Of a stretch of DNA of 64,000 nt, positions 36,179 through 45,137 are shown piece by piece. The notes beneath the pieces were generated by a model. It made no database searches, was not told the origin of the DNA, and saw only the letters and a program-made list of their open reading frames with translations. The stretch is from Psychrobacter cibarius (GTDB lineage Bacteria > Pseudomonadota > Gammaproteobacteria > Pseudomonadales > Moraxellaceae). The position numbers and the translations under genes are program-made. Each line of letters opens with the position of its first letter. Within the stretch, counting starts at the first letter, position 1. Location of the stretch: positions 3,361,041 to 3,425,040 of the forward strand of contig CP131612.1 of assembly GCA_030686115.1 (NCBI GenBank), written 5' to 3'.

Positions 36179-37321
36179 TTAAACGTTATCTCCAACCTGA
36201 CCATTCAAAGTGATCAGCCAAATCTCTGAGCGCGAACCCAAGCGAAATGGAATGCCCCAAAAGCCGTAACCAGATGACACCACAAAGTGTCCTTTGCCAA
36301 TGGCTTCATAGCCATAACCCAAGCGGTTGATGGCACTGACAATAAAGTTGGCGGGGAATATTTGACCGTTATGGGTATGCCCTGAGAGCTGTAAATCAAT
36401 CGGCATTTGGCTGTGCTCAGCAATATCACTTGGTCTATGATCTAGCAGTATCACTGGCTGTGTAGTATCAACTTGAGCCAGTAGATCGGTTGTGGCTACC
36501 CGCTGTCTTTTATGGTTATCAAAACGCCCTATCAGCCAGACTGGTTGACCTTCATGCTCGATGCCGATTACTTCATCATTTAACAACTGCACGCCAGCAG
36601 CACGCAACGCTTGGACAATCGGCTGCTCATGCCCGTATAAATCATGATTGCCCAATGTCGCATAAACACCATACGGCAAGCTTTTGCATAACTCCGCAAA
36701 GTTTTTCGCCATATTATAATCAGTAAATGCTTGCGTATTATCATCCATGATATCGCCCGGCATTAGCAATATATCGGCTGTATTTTTTACCATAAGATGA
36801 TGCAGTCTATCTATTGCACCACTGCCAAACAGTCTCCCGATATGCAAATCGCTAGCGACCACAATACGTAAAGGCTTAGCCAAAGGTTTATCAATATTAA
36901 CAGATAACTCACGTACCACAGGCGCATAAGCACTGTATAGGGCATAGAAAAACAACCCGATAAATATTGCCAATGCCAATATGCGCAACCCAAAATCGAC
37001 AGTAGCCGGTGTAGCGAGCGCATCACCAGTTAGCGATGTGATTAACCAATAGCCACCATAAAATAGGCTGGTAACTAAAGCCGTCAATAGCATGAAATGC
37101 ATAACTAACATCCAACCACTGATCCAGCGATAGCTATTTTTAAATGCTCTATTGACACTGAGTAGAAGCAAACCGTTGGTAATAACGAATACAATAACCC
37201 ATACCGAAGTTTGCAAACCTGCTGTCTGCCAAGGCTGTAACCACCATTGCACGCTTAGAGCTGCACCGACACTAAAGAGCTGTAATAGCACAAAAATGGT
37301 GATGAAAAATGCGTAGCGCAT
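36179..37321 (-). CDS. Membrane metallophosphoesterase, paralog A
   Basis: A 380-aa protein. I chose MRYAFFITIF (ATG at 37321) with AAGGA six bases upstream, because the longer frame to 37450 would start inside a terminator hairpin. Four to five transmembrane helices fill residues 1-150. The calcineurin-like domain follows: ASDLHIGRLFG, PGDIMDD, LGNHDLYGHE, LDHRPS and SGHTHNGQIFP, the metal-binding motifs of YkuE/YaeI-like phosphoesterases. It is a tandem paralog of the next gene upstream. Members of this group act on lipid-linked or UDP-lipid substrates; here that is only a possibility. Confidence 0.85.
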   Translation of the reverse strand: MRYAFFITIFVLLQLFSVGAALSVQWWLQPWQTAGLQTSVWVIVFVITNGLLLLSVNRAFKNSYRWISGWMLVMHFMLLTALVTSLFYGGYWLITSLTGDALATPATVDFGLRILALAIFIGLFFYALYSAYAPVVRELSVNIDKPLAKPLRIVVASDLHIGRLFGSGAIDRLHHLMVKNTADILLMPGDIMDDNTQAFTDYNMAKNFAELCKSLPYGVYATLGNHDLYGHEQPIVQALRAAGVQLLNDEVIGIEHEGQPVWLIGRFDNHKRQRVATTDLLAQVDTTQPVILLDHRPSDIAEHSQMPIDLQLSGHTHNGQIFPANFIVSAINRLGYGYEAIGKGHFVVSSGYGFWGIPFRLGSRSEIWLITLNGQVGDNV

Positions 37322-37412
37322 GAAAAATCCTTGATTATGATGTCGTCGATGCAGTATGTTTTTAGCTGACAATACGAGAAAAGTAGCTATCAGCCAGCCT
37401 AACAGCAAATAA

Positions 37413-37446
37413 AAGCCTCTACCATTTAGATATAGTAGAGGCTTTA
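37413..37446 (-). terminator. Intrinsic terminator between the two phosphoesterase genes
   Basis: The minus strand has AAAGCCTCTAC...GTAGAGGCTTT followed by TATTT. It lies 23 bases after the stop of paralog B and within the extended reading frame of paralog A, which argues against the longer start for A. Confidence 0.75.
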
Positions 37447-37468
37447 TCATTAGGGTAACACTGTTTAT

Positions 37469-38557
37469 TTAAATGGCTAATACACCAGACTGCAACGTGA
37501 TTATCCAAATCTCAGAACGCGTACCCAGTCTAAATGGTACGGGACCGATGCCATAACCAGAGGTCACCAAAAACTGCGTATCGGCTATTTTTTTGCTGCC
37601 ATAGTTTAGTGGTGTCAACCAATCCATCAATAGCGTTAGTGGAAATATCTGCCCACCATGGGTATGCCCAGCCAGATGCAAATCGACTGGCAGGGCGCTG
37701 ACCTCATCCATCGCGCTAGGACGATGTTCCAAAAATATCACCGGTTTGTCTGTGTCTACTTGTGTCAATAACTCATCTGCTGACAGTCTGGTACGATCGA
37801 TGTCATCAGAACGCCCCACCAGCCATACTGAATCATCTAATAGCACACTCTCATTATCAAGCGCTTTGATGCCAGCCTCTTCCACCGCCTGTGTGATCTG
37901 CTGGTCATAGCCGAAATAATCGTGATTGCCTAAAGTCGCATAGACGCCAAGCGGTGCCTTTAGCTTTGATAGCTGCTCATGCATATTCGTATTATCGTAA
38001 GCAATGGTATTGTCATTCATAATGTCACCAGCGATAACCACGACATCGGGATGTTGCGCATCGATGAGACTCACCATTTTCTTTATCTGCCGATTGCCAA
38101 ACCATCTACCTAAATGCGTATCAGAAACGAGTGCTATTTTCATTGGCTTATCCAGAGGTTTGGCAGTCGTGACCGTCAATCGATGTACTTCAGGTGAGTA
38201 AGCATTGAATATAGCTAAACTAACAATACCAACATAAACCAGCATTGCAAGCGTACGGATGGCTCTTGGTCGTAGCTTTTGTTTAAGAATTACAGCATAA
38301 ACCCCTGCAAGCACAGCCGTTAGTAAAGCGGCATAAAGCATAAAACCTTGTAAAATACTGACAACCAAATAGACGTGAAAGCGCTCACCCCAAAACTCAG
38401 TCAAACCATAAATGAGAGCACTATTATTAATAATAAAGACAGCAGCTATCAGTACAGCTTTTGCAGCAGTCGTTTTTGGCTTTACAAACCAGCAGAGAAG
38501 CACGCTGGTCATAACAGCTAGCAACTGAGTGAAAACAATGAAGAACCACATAATCAA
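37469..38557 (-). CDS. Membrane metallophosphoesterase, paralog B
   Basis: A 362-aa paralog of the downstream gene. Three to four transmembrane helices lie within residues 3-130. Metal-binding motifs are VSDTHLGRWFG, AGDIMNDN, LGNHDYFGYD, LEHRPSAMDE and AGHTHGGQIFP. The catalytic domains of A and B align over their full length while the membrane parts differ, so this is an old tandem duplication. Start MIMWFFIVF is the first ATG; the next one is two codons later. Confidence 0.86.
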   Translation of the reverse strand: MIMWFFIVFTQLLAVMTSVLLCWFVKPKTTAAKAVLIAAVFIINNSALIYGLTEFWGERFHVYLVVSILQGFMLYAALLTAVLAGVYAVILKQKLRPRAIRTLAMLVYVGIVSLAIFNAYSPEVHRLTVTTAKPLDKPMKIALVSDTHLGRWFGNRQIKKMVSLIDAQHPDVVVIAGDIMNDNTIAYDNTNMHEQLSKLKAPLGVYATLGNHDYFGYDQQITQAVEEAGIKALDNESVLLDDSVWLVGRSDDIDRTRLSADELLTQVDTDKPVIFLEHRPSAMDEVSALPVDLHLAGHTHGGQIFPLTLLMDWLTPLNYGSKKIADTQFLVTSGYGIGPVPFRLGTRSEIWIITLQSGVLAI

Positions 38558-38699
38558 GTCTGCTTAGATAAAGATAAAGCTATCTTACGTGAAAAATTTG
38601 ATGCTCTGGATATAGCCTCCTTTTTTCCACGAAAACTTCATATGTTTTATGTCTAGAGTGTTGTTGCCACAAAACTAAATGGTTGCCAATAAACGTACT

Positions 38700-39161
38700 T
38701 TAACGTTTATCTGGTGCTATTTTACAGACGCCATTGTCACAAACCTGCATCAGCGCTTTGCCATAGAGCAACTTGGTCACCCAATTCGGGATTCTATATC
38801 GATTGCGCGCGACATACGGATAAGCGAAGTCGCCAAGTTGCTTGACCACTGGCAAAAATAACAACGTTGACCATTTCACGCCGCCCGTTCTGTAGAGCAG
38901 TCGTACGGCATCCATGTGCGTATACCAATTGCCGTAGCTGTCTTGCATACACATATAAGTCATCGCATCCTTACGGCTAAATCCTGCGACTACCAACTCA
39001 TCAACCCCCTCGTCTACAGGAACTAAGTGTATCTTTTCCGGTTGACGTTTTTTCATATTATGCGCCTCGGTGCTGCATATCACGCACGCATCATCGTAGT
39101 ATATGGTAATGGATAAATTCGCTTGCTCTCTATAGCTGTTGATATGGTTTTGGATAATCAT
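38700..39161 (-). CDS. DCC family thiol-disulfide oxidoreductase-like protein (DUF393)
   Basis: A 153-aa protein with the DUF393 signature near the N-terminus, YYDDACVICSTEAHN, which corresponds to the DGxCxxC motif of the family. It continues with a thioredoxin-like GWYTHMDAVRLLYRTGG segment and a conserved YPYVARNRYRIPNW. The family is named for its Asp-Cys-Cys motif and is presumed to have redox function. The start could be slightly internal (the first ~18 residues are not conserved in style). Confidence 0.8.
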   Translation of the reverse strand: MIIQNHINSYREQANLSITIYYDDACVICSTEAHNMKKRQPEKIHLVPVDEGVDELVVAGFSRKDAMTYMCMQDSYGNWYTHMDAVRLLYRTGGVKWSTLLFLPVVKQLGDFAYPYVARNRYRIPNWVTKLLYGKALMQVCDNGVCKIAPDKR

Positions 39162-39292
39162 CTTACGACTCCTTTATGAGTGATATAGTCAATCCTATAT
39201 GAATCAGATACGGTGTCAGGCTCGCTTAGTCTACTATTTGTAGTACCTTCTCTCGCCTTCCTTGTATCCAAATTATATTGAACCGACTATAG

Positions 39293-40150
39293 CTAAATAT
39301 CAAAGTGATGCGAATGGGGACTGGATTTTTGAGTCACGCTAGATTGTTGGTGCTGATTGGCTGCGGCTAAAAGAGGGATGACTGGCTGCTGCGTCCATTG
39401 CGGTGCGGCAACATCTAAGCGCTTCGCCAATATTGGTAGATGATTGGTTGGTACTGCTGGAAACAGATGGTGCTCGATGTGATACAGCAAGTTGAAAGTC
39501 AACAGATTAATCAATGGATGGCGCTCACTACGGGCATATACCACCTCATCGCAACCATGATGGACGCTCCATACCGCAAAGAAGCCCACCATTGTGTTGG
39601 CCAATATCATCACCAATACGTGATATATCAATATTGGATGCATCGTGATAAAAGCAGCGGCAATCACTGCGAAAATAAGCAGCATATCAAAGGCAACGAG
39701 CATACGATTGCGGCGGCTACCATGCGTCAAGCCAAACCACTGAATCGCAATCGAGAAAAGTCCGCCGCCCAATATCGCCTGATACCAAGGCAGACGAGCC
39801 CAATTACCCTCGACATCGCTGTCTCCAAGTGGATCTCTATGATGATTGAGATGTGTGTGCCGAATAGCATGCGTGCTACAGAGCATCGTGATACTGAGAA
39901 AAAACAGCATGAGCTCAGTGGCAAGCTTCCCTACTCCTAACGTTCGATGATAACAATCATGGGCTTGTCTAAGCGCGGCGGTAAAAAAGAAAAAAGTCGC
40001 CACAAGTGCAAGTAACCACCACCCTTGCCACGCGCTCCACCATGACAATAATAAAAAAGGCAAAGATAAGAAAATATTATAAACAGTCTCGCCAAGACTA
40101 AGCTGTCGCAAATCTTGCCATTCAACACTGTCTAACGAAGGATGACGCAT
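39293..40150 (-). CDS. Fatty acid desaturase, copy 1
   Basis: A 285-aa membrane desaturase with the three histidine boxes: HDCYH (in RQAHDCYHRTLG), HTHLNHH and HIEHH (in YHIEHHLFPAVP). Hydrophobic stretches around residues 25-60, 75-95 and 150-185 fit the family topology. Such enzymes introduce double bases into membrane acyl chains and raise fluidity in the cold, as expected in a psychrotolerant bacterium. An operator-like palindrome shared with two other genes lies 84 bp upstream of the ATG. Confidence 0.9.
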   Translation of the reverse strand: MRHPSLDSVEWQDLRQLSLGETVYNIFLSLPFLLLSWWSAWQGWWLLALVATFFFFTAALRQAHDCYHRTLGVGKLATELMLFFLSITMLCSTHAIRHTHLNHHRDPLGDSDVEGNWARLPWYQAILGGGLFSIAIQWFGLTHGSRRNRMLVAFDMLLIFAVIAAAFITMHPILIYHVLVMILANTMVGFFAVWSVHHGCDEVVYARSERHPLINLLTFNLLYHIEHHLFPAVPTNHLPILAKRLDVAAPQWTQQPVIPLLAAANQHQQSSVTQKSSPHSHHFDI

Positions 40151-40233
40151 GATGTTCTCCTTACTTGGTGATAAGCAGTAGCTGTCTTGCTGGCGCGACC
40201 ACTTAATTTAATCGGCTGTTTTAATTTACTTTA

Positions 40234-40251
40234 TTTCTGTCAATAATGAAA
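40234..40251. promoter_or_regulatory. Putative desaturase-regulon operator 1
   Basis: TTTCTGTCAATAATGAAA, an imperfect palindrome upstream of desaturase 1. The same box occurs before desaturase 2 (43463-43480) and the GbsR-like regulator (44107-44124). Confidence 0.65.
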
Positions 40252-40265
40252 TTTAAAGTTAAATT

Positions 40266-40721
40266 TTATTTGTGTTTAGGTAATGCGATAAGACCTGTAA
40301 TCACAGCGCTGGCTCCACCTATCAAGCTAAGAACCAATCCAAATATTATTTTCTCTAAAAAAACATCTGTTGCTATAATCCAAACTGAAAATATAAAAGT
40401 ACTAAAGAATCCAATGAAGAATAACGGTACTATTTTTAGTATGGAGTCAAAGACTATCTTCAACTTACATATAGTTAATCCAGCTACTAACGTAGGGAGC
40501 AAACCAAAAAAGAATCCGCCTACAATAGAAGCTAATAGCATTTTGAAAATATCTGTTAACTCTTGCCTAAAAATATTACCGTCAATTACAAGCATCACAA
40601 TCATATATAAGCAGACAATCAGACCACCTATCGCACCTCCCAACAATCCATAAGTTCCTATTACCTTAGCTTTAGGATAGCTGGATGCTGTCGCTGTAGC
40701 GCTAATCTCAATATCACTCAT
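40266..40721 (-). CDS. Small membrane protein, 151 aa
   Basis: The start MSDIEISATA at 40721 has GAGG a few bases upstream. Four transmembrane helices are visible (about residues 20-45, 60-85, 95-115, 120-145) with a GLLPTLVAGL motif between the second and third and a C-terminal GLIALPKHK. I do not recognise the family. It resembles the 166-aa protein at 41794 in helix layout and in the PxLxxG and IALPK motifs, so the two may be distant paralogs. Confidence 0.75.
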   Translation of the reverse strand: MSDIEISATATASSYPKAKVIGTYGLLGGAIGGLIVCLYMIVMLVIDGNIFRQELTDIFKMLLASIVGGFFFGLLPTLVAGLTICKLKIVFDSILKIVPLFFIGFFSTFIFSVWIIATDVFLEKIIFGLVLSLIGGASAVITGLIALPKHK

Positions 40722-40736
40722 ACACACCTCTATTTA

Positions 40737-40752
40737 GGTTTCACATGAAACA
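40737..40752. promoter_or_regulatory. parS-like site (two mismatches)
   Basis: GGTTTCACATGAAACA differs at two positions from the ParB consensus TGTTTCACGTGAAACA. A better copy lies 24 bases away. Confidence 0.5.
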
Positions 40753-40775
40753 AAGCATCATGTAAATAATAATGA

Positions 40776-40791
40776 TGTTTCACATGAAACA
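40776..40791. promoter_or_regulatory. parS site (one mismatch)
   Basis: TGTTTCACATGAAACA differs from the ParB consensus at one central position. It forms a close pair with the site at 40737. Confidence 0.7.
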
Positions 40792-40804
40792 GTCGCTTAA
40801 TGAT

Positions 40805-41770
40805 TTACGAACTCTGCTCTTCTAAAGCTTGCTTCAGTGTTGGCTGTTTAAAATCATAACCTGCGTCCTGTAATGCTTGCGGCACTACTTTTTGACCATC
40901 AATTAATAGAGTCGACATCTCACCAAATATCAGCTTAAGCAGAAAATTGGGTAAAGTAAAAAAGGTGGGACGGTGTAGCCATGCTCCAAGCGTTTTGGTA
41001 AAAGTATGATTGGTCACTGGATTAGGCGCAGTGAGGTTATACACCAGCACTGGCGTATCATTGATAGTTTCTAACGAGTGATCATCGGTAGTCTGAGTGT
41101 CCGCATAATTAGCAAGATGCTTTTCAATGATGAATATCACTGCCCCAACCCAGTCTTCACGACTGATCCAGCTCATGATTTGCTTACCATCACCCAACTG
41201 TCCACCGACGCCCATTTTAAATGGGGTTAATAACTTACCGAGCATCCCGCCATCAGGATGGATAACCACGCCCGTACGCACGATAGCCACAGGCACGCCA
41301 TGTTCAGTGGCTTTGAGCGCTAACTGCTCCCATTCATGACATAATTGATGGGCAAAATCAGTTTCAAAATCACTGCTTTCGGTAAGAGGTTTATCGCCTT
41401 GTGCGCCATACCAGCCAATCGCAGAGCCGCTGACCATTAGCTTGGGCTTAATACTGGTGCGCTCAATAAATACCAATAAGGATTCGGTAGGCTTGATACG
41501 GCTGGCGAGCAACTGCTCCTTGCGCGCATCGCTCCAGCGCGAGTCAGCAATGCCTGCGCCTGCTAGATTTAAGATAACATCAAAGCTTTTATCCGAACTC
41601 GCTAGCTCATCGTAGGTCATCATGCTGATCGCTTCAGGATGCGTTTGGCTGCTATCGCGTGTTAGCCATGTAATATGTAAGTCCTTATCCTGCGTACGAT
41701 AACGTTTGATAAGCTCGTCACTAAAAGCACTGCCTAAAAAGCCTGAGCCACCACTGATTAAAATATTCAT
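40805..41770 (-). CDS. yfcH: TIGR01777-type epimerase (YfcH-like)
   Basis: A 321-aa SDR-superfamily protein. The NAD(P)-binding motif GGSGFLGSAF (residues 7-16) is at the N-terminus. LNLAGAGIADSRW and SGSAIGWYGAQGD are characteristic of the YfcH group, and the C-terminal ALQDAGYDFKQPTLKQAL matches the family's ending. The substrate is unknown for the group. It sits in the desaturase block, 22 bp from the 166-aa membrane protein. Confidence 0.88.
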   Translation of the reverse strand: MNILISGGSGFLGSAFSDELIKRYRTQDKDLHITWLTRDSSQTHPEAISMMTYDELASSDKSFDVILNLAGAGIADSRWSDARKEQLLASRIKPTESLLVFIERTSIKPKLMVSGSAIGWYGAQGDKPLTESSDFETDFAHQLCHEWEQLALKATEHGVPVAIVRTGVVIHPDGGMLGKLLTPFKMGVGGQLGDGKQIMSWISREDWVGAVIFIIEKHLANYADTQTTDDHSLETINDTPVLVYNLTAPNPVTNHTFTKTLGAWLHRPTFFTLPNFLLKLIFGEMSTLLIDGQKVVPQALQDAGYDFKQPTLKQALEEQSS

Positions 41771-41793
41771 GTCCTACTCCCTATATTTTTCGC

Positions 41794-42294
41794 TTATCGT
41801 TTAGTAAAACTTAATCCGTTATAGTTATCGTCTACTTTTTTAGTACTAACATCAAAATGACTTTTACATACTTTTGGTAAAGCAATGCGGCTGGCAATCG
41901 CTGAATTGATTGCGCCAAACAATCCTATAGCAATCATAAAGGCCAGTAGCACGCCAACCTCTATCCATGAGTTGATGCCTAAATATAGGATGATTGCACC
42001 CATATAACCTGCCGACGTTATAAACCCCACTAAAAATGTCGTGCTTAGACTCTTATGATCACCGCGCCATATATTCTTATAAGCGACGATAACACCCGTT
42101 AATAAAGCAGGAATAAAACCAAGCAGACCAACATAGAGTAATGGCTGGTAACCAATTTGGGCAAAATCCGCATTCCTAAAAACAAACAATAAAGCCAGCT
42201 CTGCAATCACTCCACCAACTAAGCTACCAAACCCTGCAAACAAAATAATCACTGATAGATAAGGGTAAGCACTCATTTTATTGTTCATTTTCAT
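41794..42294 (-). CDS. Small membrane protein, 166 aa
   Basis: Four transmembrane helices (about 12-35, 50-70, 82-102, 108-130), with GFIPALLTGVIVAY after the second and a polar tail. I do not recognise the family. Motif positions parallel those of the 151-aa membrane protein at 40266. It lies 23 bp upstream of the epimerase gene and is probably cotranscribed with it. Confidence 0.75.
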   Translation of the reverse strand: MKMNNKMSAYPYLSVIILFAGFGSLVGGVIAELALLFVFRNADFAQIGYQPLLYVGLLGFIPALLTGVIVAYKNIWRGDHKSLSTTFLVGFITSAGYMGAIILYLGINSWIEVGVLLAFMIAIGLFGAINSAIASRIALPKVCKSHFDVSTKKVDDNYNGLSFTKR

Positions 42295-42411
42295 GATATT
42301 TATCCTATTAACCTTAGTCGTTAATTCAGTATAAATATGGTGTTGCCAAAGCCAATGAAATTCATGTGGATAATTGGTGGATAAGTATCTTGATTTTGTT
42401 TTGCCTACTGA

Positions 42412-43365
42412 TTAAGCAAAACGCTTACGAATAGGACAGTCACTATCATTACTATTTTGAGATTTATTCTTTAATTGGTTCCAACGATGATTAATAAAAT
42501 CTATGACGTTAACCATACTTGGCAATACATGTTCTTTGGTCAGATGTGGCGTTGCTGCATCTAAACGCTTGGCAAGCTCAGGTAAATGATTGGATGGCAC
42601 AGCAGGAAAGAGATGATGCTCTACGTGATAAAGCAAATTAAAGGTCAGCAAGTTGACCAAAGGATTGCGCTCAGTTCGGGCGATTGTCTCATCACAATCA
42701 TGATGCACGCCCCACACCGCAATGATGCCAACACTGGCATTGGCCAACATCATGGTCAATATGTGATACATCAATACTTGCGCTAACATGGTCAGAGCAG
42801 GAACAGTTAAAGGAAATACGGTCAGTACGAAAGCAACCAAGACAACTAAACCAATCAAAGCAAACTCTAGCCACGCCAATTTTTGATTGCGACGGCTACT
42901 TAGACGCAGTCCTTGACGATAAATATCGAGTCGATAAGTTATCCCGCCGAGCAGCGCTTGCCACCATGAGCCTTTTGCTAGACTGCCCTCAATGTCACTA
43001 TCGCCCAATGGATTGCGGTGATGTTCCATGTGGGTGGCTCGAATGCTGTGCAAACTGGTCATTAATAATACGCTGAGCAATAATAATATGGCGGTGGTCG
43101 TGCGTTTACCTGTCCCTAAGCTATGATGATAGCCATCATGTGCTTGGCGAAATGCGGCAGCAAAGAATAAATAAGAAGCCCCGCATGCTAAGGCATACCA
43201 AGAGTGGCTAGCGAACCACCAAGACAACAACAAAAATGGATAAGGCAAAATGAGGTTATAAGCAATTTGACCGCGCGTTAACTGACGCAAGTCTTGCCAC
43301 TCGACTGCAGCAATAGCCTTTTTAATGGCTGGCTCTTTATTAGCGTGTGTCTGATTGACTGTCAT
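42412..43365 (-). CDS. Fatty acid desaturase, copy 2
   Basis: A 317-aa desaturase from the likely start MTVNQTHANKE (ATG at 43365); the open frame runs back to 43491 through sequence that contains the upstream operator, so the long form is unlikely. Histidine boxes: HDGYH, HMEHH and HVEHH (in YHVEHHLFPAVPSNHLPEL). It is a paralog of copy 1, with conserved WQDLRQL near the N-terminus and RNP/RDPLGDSD after box 2. An operator-like palindrome lies 98 bp upstream. Confidence 0.9.
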   Translation of the reverse strand: MTVNQTHANKEPAIKKAIAAVEWQDLRQLTRGQIAYNLILPYPFLLLSWWFASHSWYALACGASYLFFAAAFRQAHDGYHHSLGTGKRTTTAILLLLSVLLMTSLHSIRATHMEHHRNPLGDSDIEGSLAKGSWWQALLGGITYRLDIYRQGLRLSSRRNQKLAWLEFALIGLVVLVAFVLTVFPLTVPALTMLAQVLMYHILTMMLANASVGIIAVWGVHHDCDETIARTERNPLVNLLTFNLLYHVEHHLFPAVPSNHLPELAKRLDAATPHLTKEHVLPSMVNVIDFINHRWNQLKNKSQNSNDSDCPIRKRFA

Positions 43366-43462
43366 TTTACACATCCATTTGTTATTACTATTTTTTGTTG
43401 CTGCTATTTTATAGAAACTTATCTCACTTAAACTTAGCTGGCTTTTATATTTATTACATATA

Positions 43463-43480
43463 TTTCTGTCAAAACAGAAA
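43463..43480. promoter_or_regulatory. Putative desaturase-regulon operator 2 (perfect palindrome)
   Basis: TTTCTGTCAAAACAGAAA is a perfect 7-4-7 palindrome upstream of desaturase 2, between it and the regulator gene. It is the best copy of the three. Confidence 0.72.
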
Positions 43481-43521
43481 TTATATTGCAAATTTTTTAT
43501 TTTAAATTACACAGCTAACTA

Positions 43522-44040
43522 TTAACGTAAGACCTTTTTAATACTAGCGCCCAGTTTTAGGACTTTTTTGAGGATGCTTGTGGGCAGTTTAAGCATCTCA
43601 GATGACCATGTGGTTAGGGTACTAACGAATTCTTGGGTATCACGAATACGTGACTTTACCTCATTATTTTCATGTTCAAATTCAGGACTGTCCATCAATT
43701 CTTGTAAGAACTGTACTGTTGGCTCAAGCTCACGCTTTTGTCGTTCAACCACGATGATGCGTGCCAGCTCCCAAACATCAGTATTGGTCGTGAAGTGATC
43801 GCGACGATCACCCAATATAGAAACCTTCTGTACTAAGCCCCAATGCTGCAACTCTTTAATACTGTTTGAGACGTTAGAGCGAGCAACCCCAAGTGTTTCG
43901 GTGATTTCTTCAGCATTTAATGGCTTACCAATGATGAATAACAACGCATGAATCTGTGACATGGTGCGATTGACGCCCCACTGCGAGCCCATTTCACCCC
44001 AATGTAAGATAAATTTTTCGGTCACAGGATTTAGTTTCAT
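43522..44040 (-). CDS. GbsR/MarR-family transcriptional regulator
   Basis: A 172-aa winged-helix protein. The segment WGVNRTMSQIHALLFIIGKP followed by LNAEEITETLGVARSNVSNS and the wing ILGDRRDHF matches the GbsR-type group of MarR-like repressors. The C-terminal helices would dimerise. It lies upstream of desaturase 2 in the same orientation and has a copy of the shared palindrome in front of its own gene, so it is the likely autoregulated controller of the desaturase block. Confidence 0.85.
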   Translation of the reverse strand: MKLNPVTEKFILHWGEMGSQWGVNRTMSQIHALLFIIGKPLNAEEITETLGVARSNVSNSIKELQHWGLVQKVSILGDRRDHFTTNTDVWELARIIVVERQKRELEPTVQFLQELMDSPEFEHENNEVKSRIRDTQEFVSTLTTWSSEMLKLPTSILKKVLKLGASIKKVLR

Positions 44041-44106
44041 AATTAATATGTACTCTACTTTATAAGTTTTGATTATTTTATTTACTTATCTTGCGCTATT
44101 CTTTTA

Positions 44107-44124
44107 TTTCTGTCAATAGTGAAA
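44107..44124. promoter_or_regulatory. Putative desaturase-regulon operator 3
   Basis: TTTCTGTCAATAGTGAAA lies 67 bp upstream of the regulator start. It is nearly identical to operator 1. Confidence 0.65.
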
Positions 44125-44163
44125 TCAATAGATAACACTCATCGCTTGTTTGACTGTCATGCG

Positions 44164-44793
44164 CTAACGAATAACCAAACCCGTGGTTGCGTCACGAATT
44201 TGGCTCGGTAAAGTATAGCCTAGAGTGTTAGCCTTCAAGTAGCTGATTTGCTCGCCGAAATATCCATAAGCATCAGTGAAAGTCATAGCAGGCGGTTGCC
44301 CTGATGGATTACAGCTTGTGGAAACCAATAGCCCAAATGGATTTTGAACGTCGACCAACTGTTGGCACAATTGACGAATCATAGGATGCGCAATAACTCT
44401 AACCGCCACTGTTTGATGCTGCCCTGTGATCCAAGGAGGGATAGTCTTTTCAAGTGTCTGAGGGATAGGCAGTAGCCATGTATGGGCTTGCTTACCTTGT
44501 AGCTCTATACTGTCAGTATCTGCCTGCCAACTCTTGATGATTTGTTGGCGCTGACCTTCTTCTAAAGGCTCTAGTAACGGCATTAAACGCTCAGCGCTGT
44601 CAGTAATGACGATCATACCTTTGGCTTGTGGACGCTGTTTAATAGATAAAATACGTTGAACGGCTGCTTCGTCATAAGCGTCACAACCGATACCCCAAAC
44701 GCTTTCGGTGGGATAAGCAAGTAGCTGTCCTTCTTTAAGCCACTTGGCAGCTTGAATGACAGAGTCAGTATTAAAAGATGTGGATTTTTCCAT
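44164..44793 (-). CDS. tsaC: Threonylcarbamoyl-AMP synthase
   Basis: A 209-aa YrdC/Sua5 protein. The N-terminal block AAKWLKEGQLLAYPTESVWGIGCDAYDEAA and the KQRPQAKGMIVI segment are the substrate-binding elements; VSTSCNPSGQPPAMT is the conserved SxSxNxSG-like region. It makes the TC-AMP intermediate for t6A37 tRNA modification. It lies next to dprA, as in many gammaproteobacteria. Confidence 0.93.
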   Translation of the reverse strand: MEKSTSFNTDSVIQAAKWLKEGQLLAYPTESVWGIGCDAYDEAAVQRILSIKQRPQAKGMIVITDSAERLMPLLEPLEEGQRQQIIKSWQADTDSIELQGKQAHTWLLPIPQTLEKTIPPWITGQHQTVAVRVIAHPMIRQLCQQLVDVQNPFGLLVSTSCNPSGQPPAMTFTDAYGYFGEQISYLKANTLGYTLPSQIRDATTGLVIR

Positions 44794-45137
44794 GGCTTGA
44801 AGGCTTCAAAAAGGTAGAAATTTAAGCACTCATCATAACATAAGACTAAGAAAAATTAGGGCAGCGAAGTTTAAAGCGACCTTATTAGCAGCTACCTAGG
44901 GCGCGTCATCAATTAGCACATTAGTACGTTTAGTGGTCTTAAAATGGCTAAATTTTGCTAAACATCGTCAGCAATTTTGTCAATATGTTCATATTAACGG
45001 CAATTTCTTCCTTGTTTATCTACAATTTTTCTCATTTTAAGCCTCATAATCTAATTGATGACACGCCCTAGATTGTACTGTCGTCAATCACTTGAAAATA
45101 GATAAGTGAAAAGCCTAAAGCGATAGCAAGTACGATT
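44794..45137. other. Intergenic region tsaC-dprA containing a MITE
   Basis: Half of this 344-bp spacer is the MITE-like element at 44897-45070. The rest is short flanks without recognised signals. The insertion separates tsaC from dprA, which are adjacent in many relatives. Confidence 0.6.
44897..45070 (-). mobile_element. MITE-like element, copy 2
   Basis: A ~170-bp element bounded by TA and inverted ends GGGCGCGTCATCAATTA / TAATTGATGACACGCCC. The interior aligns with the reverse complement of the copy at 23696-23868. It has no coding capacity. The inverted ends are longer and better matched than in copy 1. Confidence 0.8.

Noticed and set aside
37322..37450. Longer N-terminus for phosphoesterase paralog A
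   Set aside because: The extra 43 codons contain the terminator hairpin of the upstream gene, and the ATG at 37321 has a good AAGGA site and aligns with paralog B.
38679..39940. Plus-strand ORFs at 38679-38861 and 39440-39940
   Set aside because: They are antisense to the DCC-family and desaturase genes, and His-rich translation reflects the reverse complement of those genes.
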